DNA from: Clostridium oryzae | GTDB lineage: Bacteria; Bacillota; Clostridia; Clostridiales; Clostridiaceae | Direction of reading: 5' to 3' | NCBI RefSeq assembly: GCF_002029235.1 | Contig: NZ_MZGV01000035.1 | Span: 1 to 43,410, forward strand | Length of the DNA stretch: 43,410 nucleotides | Shown here: in pieces, positions 43,228-43,410 of the stretch | Numbering within the stretch: the first letter of the stretch is position 1 | Layout of the letters: the number at the start of each line of letters is the position of its first letter | Program-made: the position numbers and the translations under genes | Notes under the pieces: generated by a model | What the model was told of the DNA's origin: nothing | What the model saw: only the letters and a program-made list of their open reading frames with translations | Database searches by the model: none

Positions 43228-43410
43228 TGTAGTTCACCTCTTAAATTATATTAACTATGAGGCAATAAAAGAATCAAAGTTCTAAAAAAGCTGTTGACAA
43301 CAATGATAACAAGCTCTTCAGCTATAATTACTGTTATTTATCCGACAACGGGTTATAATAGTAAAATACGTTGCTTATTGTTGATTTTATTTTATAATAA
43401 TTATATAAGG
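43228..43410. other. AT-rich end of the window
   Basis: No gene recognised. It contains the upstream region of the small ORF. A TTGACA at about 43302 has no well-spaced -10 box on the plus strand. Confidence 0.5.

Overview
The window is AT-rich chromosomal DNA from an endospore-forming member of the Firmicutes, almost certainly Clostridium in the broad sense. The evidence is the spoIIAA-spoIIAB-sigF operon, a gerK germinant-receptor locus with gerKB divergent from gerKA-gerKC as described in C. perfringens, a SleB-type cortex hydrolase, many GTG and TTG starts behind strong Shine-Dalgarno sites, and T-box and M-box leaders. I cannot name the species. There is no prophage, CRISPR array, insertion sequence or rRNA operon.

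Layout. 1-1.7 kb: forespore sigma-F operon. 2.1-5.6 kb: lgt and a Cof-type HAD phosphatase (minus), prfC (plus). 5.6-7.3 kb: a repeat-rich gap, an ECF S-component and a small zinc-ribbon protein. 7.4-11.1 kb: gerKB / gerKA-gerKC. 11.2-13.7 kb: a GAF-GGDEF diguanylate cyclase and tyrS. 13.9-16.9 kb: a FliK-like/FlhB-like pair (YlqG/YlqH type) and a metallophosphoesterase. 17-21 kb: a DUF2225 protein, a small alarmone synthetase, a HesB-related protein and uppP. 21.1-21.5 kb: two tandem tRNA-Gln(CTG) genes. 21.5-26.4 kb: a CYTH protein, a small membrane protein, and MoxR-DUF58-DUF4129. 26.5-27.5 kb: DUF421-DUF4363 (minus). 27.8-32.1 kb: a nucleoside kinase-like protein, a helical hypothetical, pssA (minus), a CBS-pair protein and a diacylglycerol kinase-like protein. 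32.4-34.4 kb: PII and AmtB. 34.5-36.3 kb: YgiQ radical SAM (minus). 36.4-38.1 kb: an Mg2+ M-box, a 27-codon leader ORF and an MgtE-N/CBS protein. 38.4-39.1 kb: SleB-like hydrolase. 39.1-41 kb: a cysteine T-box controlling cysK-cysE. 41.4-43.2 kb: a PlsC acyltransferase, and on the minus strand an AraC regulator behind a 28-codon ORF.

Most genes are ordinary clostridial housekeeping or sporulation genes. The unusual material lies between them. A modular dispersed repeat (copies near 1.93, 5.64, 6.06, 6.86 and 41.0 kb) combines a shared head with different hairpin bodies; several copies end in terminator-like hairpins, and one supplies the last codons of lgt. Upstream of uppP are three back-to-back 11-nt direct repeats resembling a Pho box, followed by a 116-nt imperfect hairpin. 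Unassigned structured leaders precede the alarmone synthetase gene and lie between tyrS and the ylqG-like gene. Two short ORFs with good ribosome-binding sites, ahead of the Mg2+ sensor gene and the AraC gene, may be small proteins or leader peptides.
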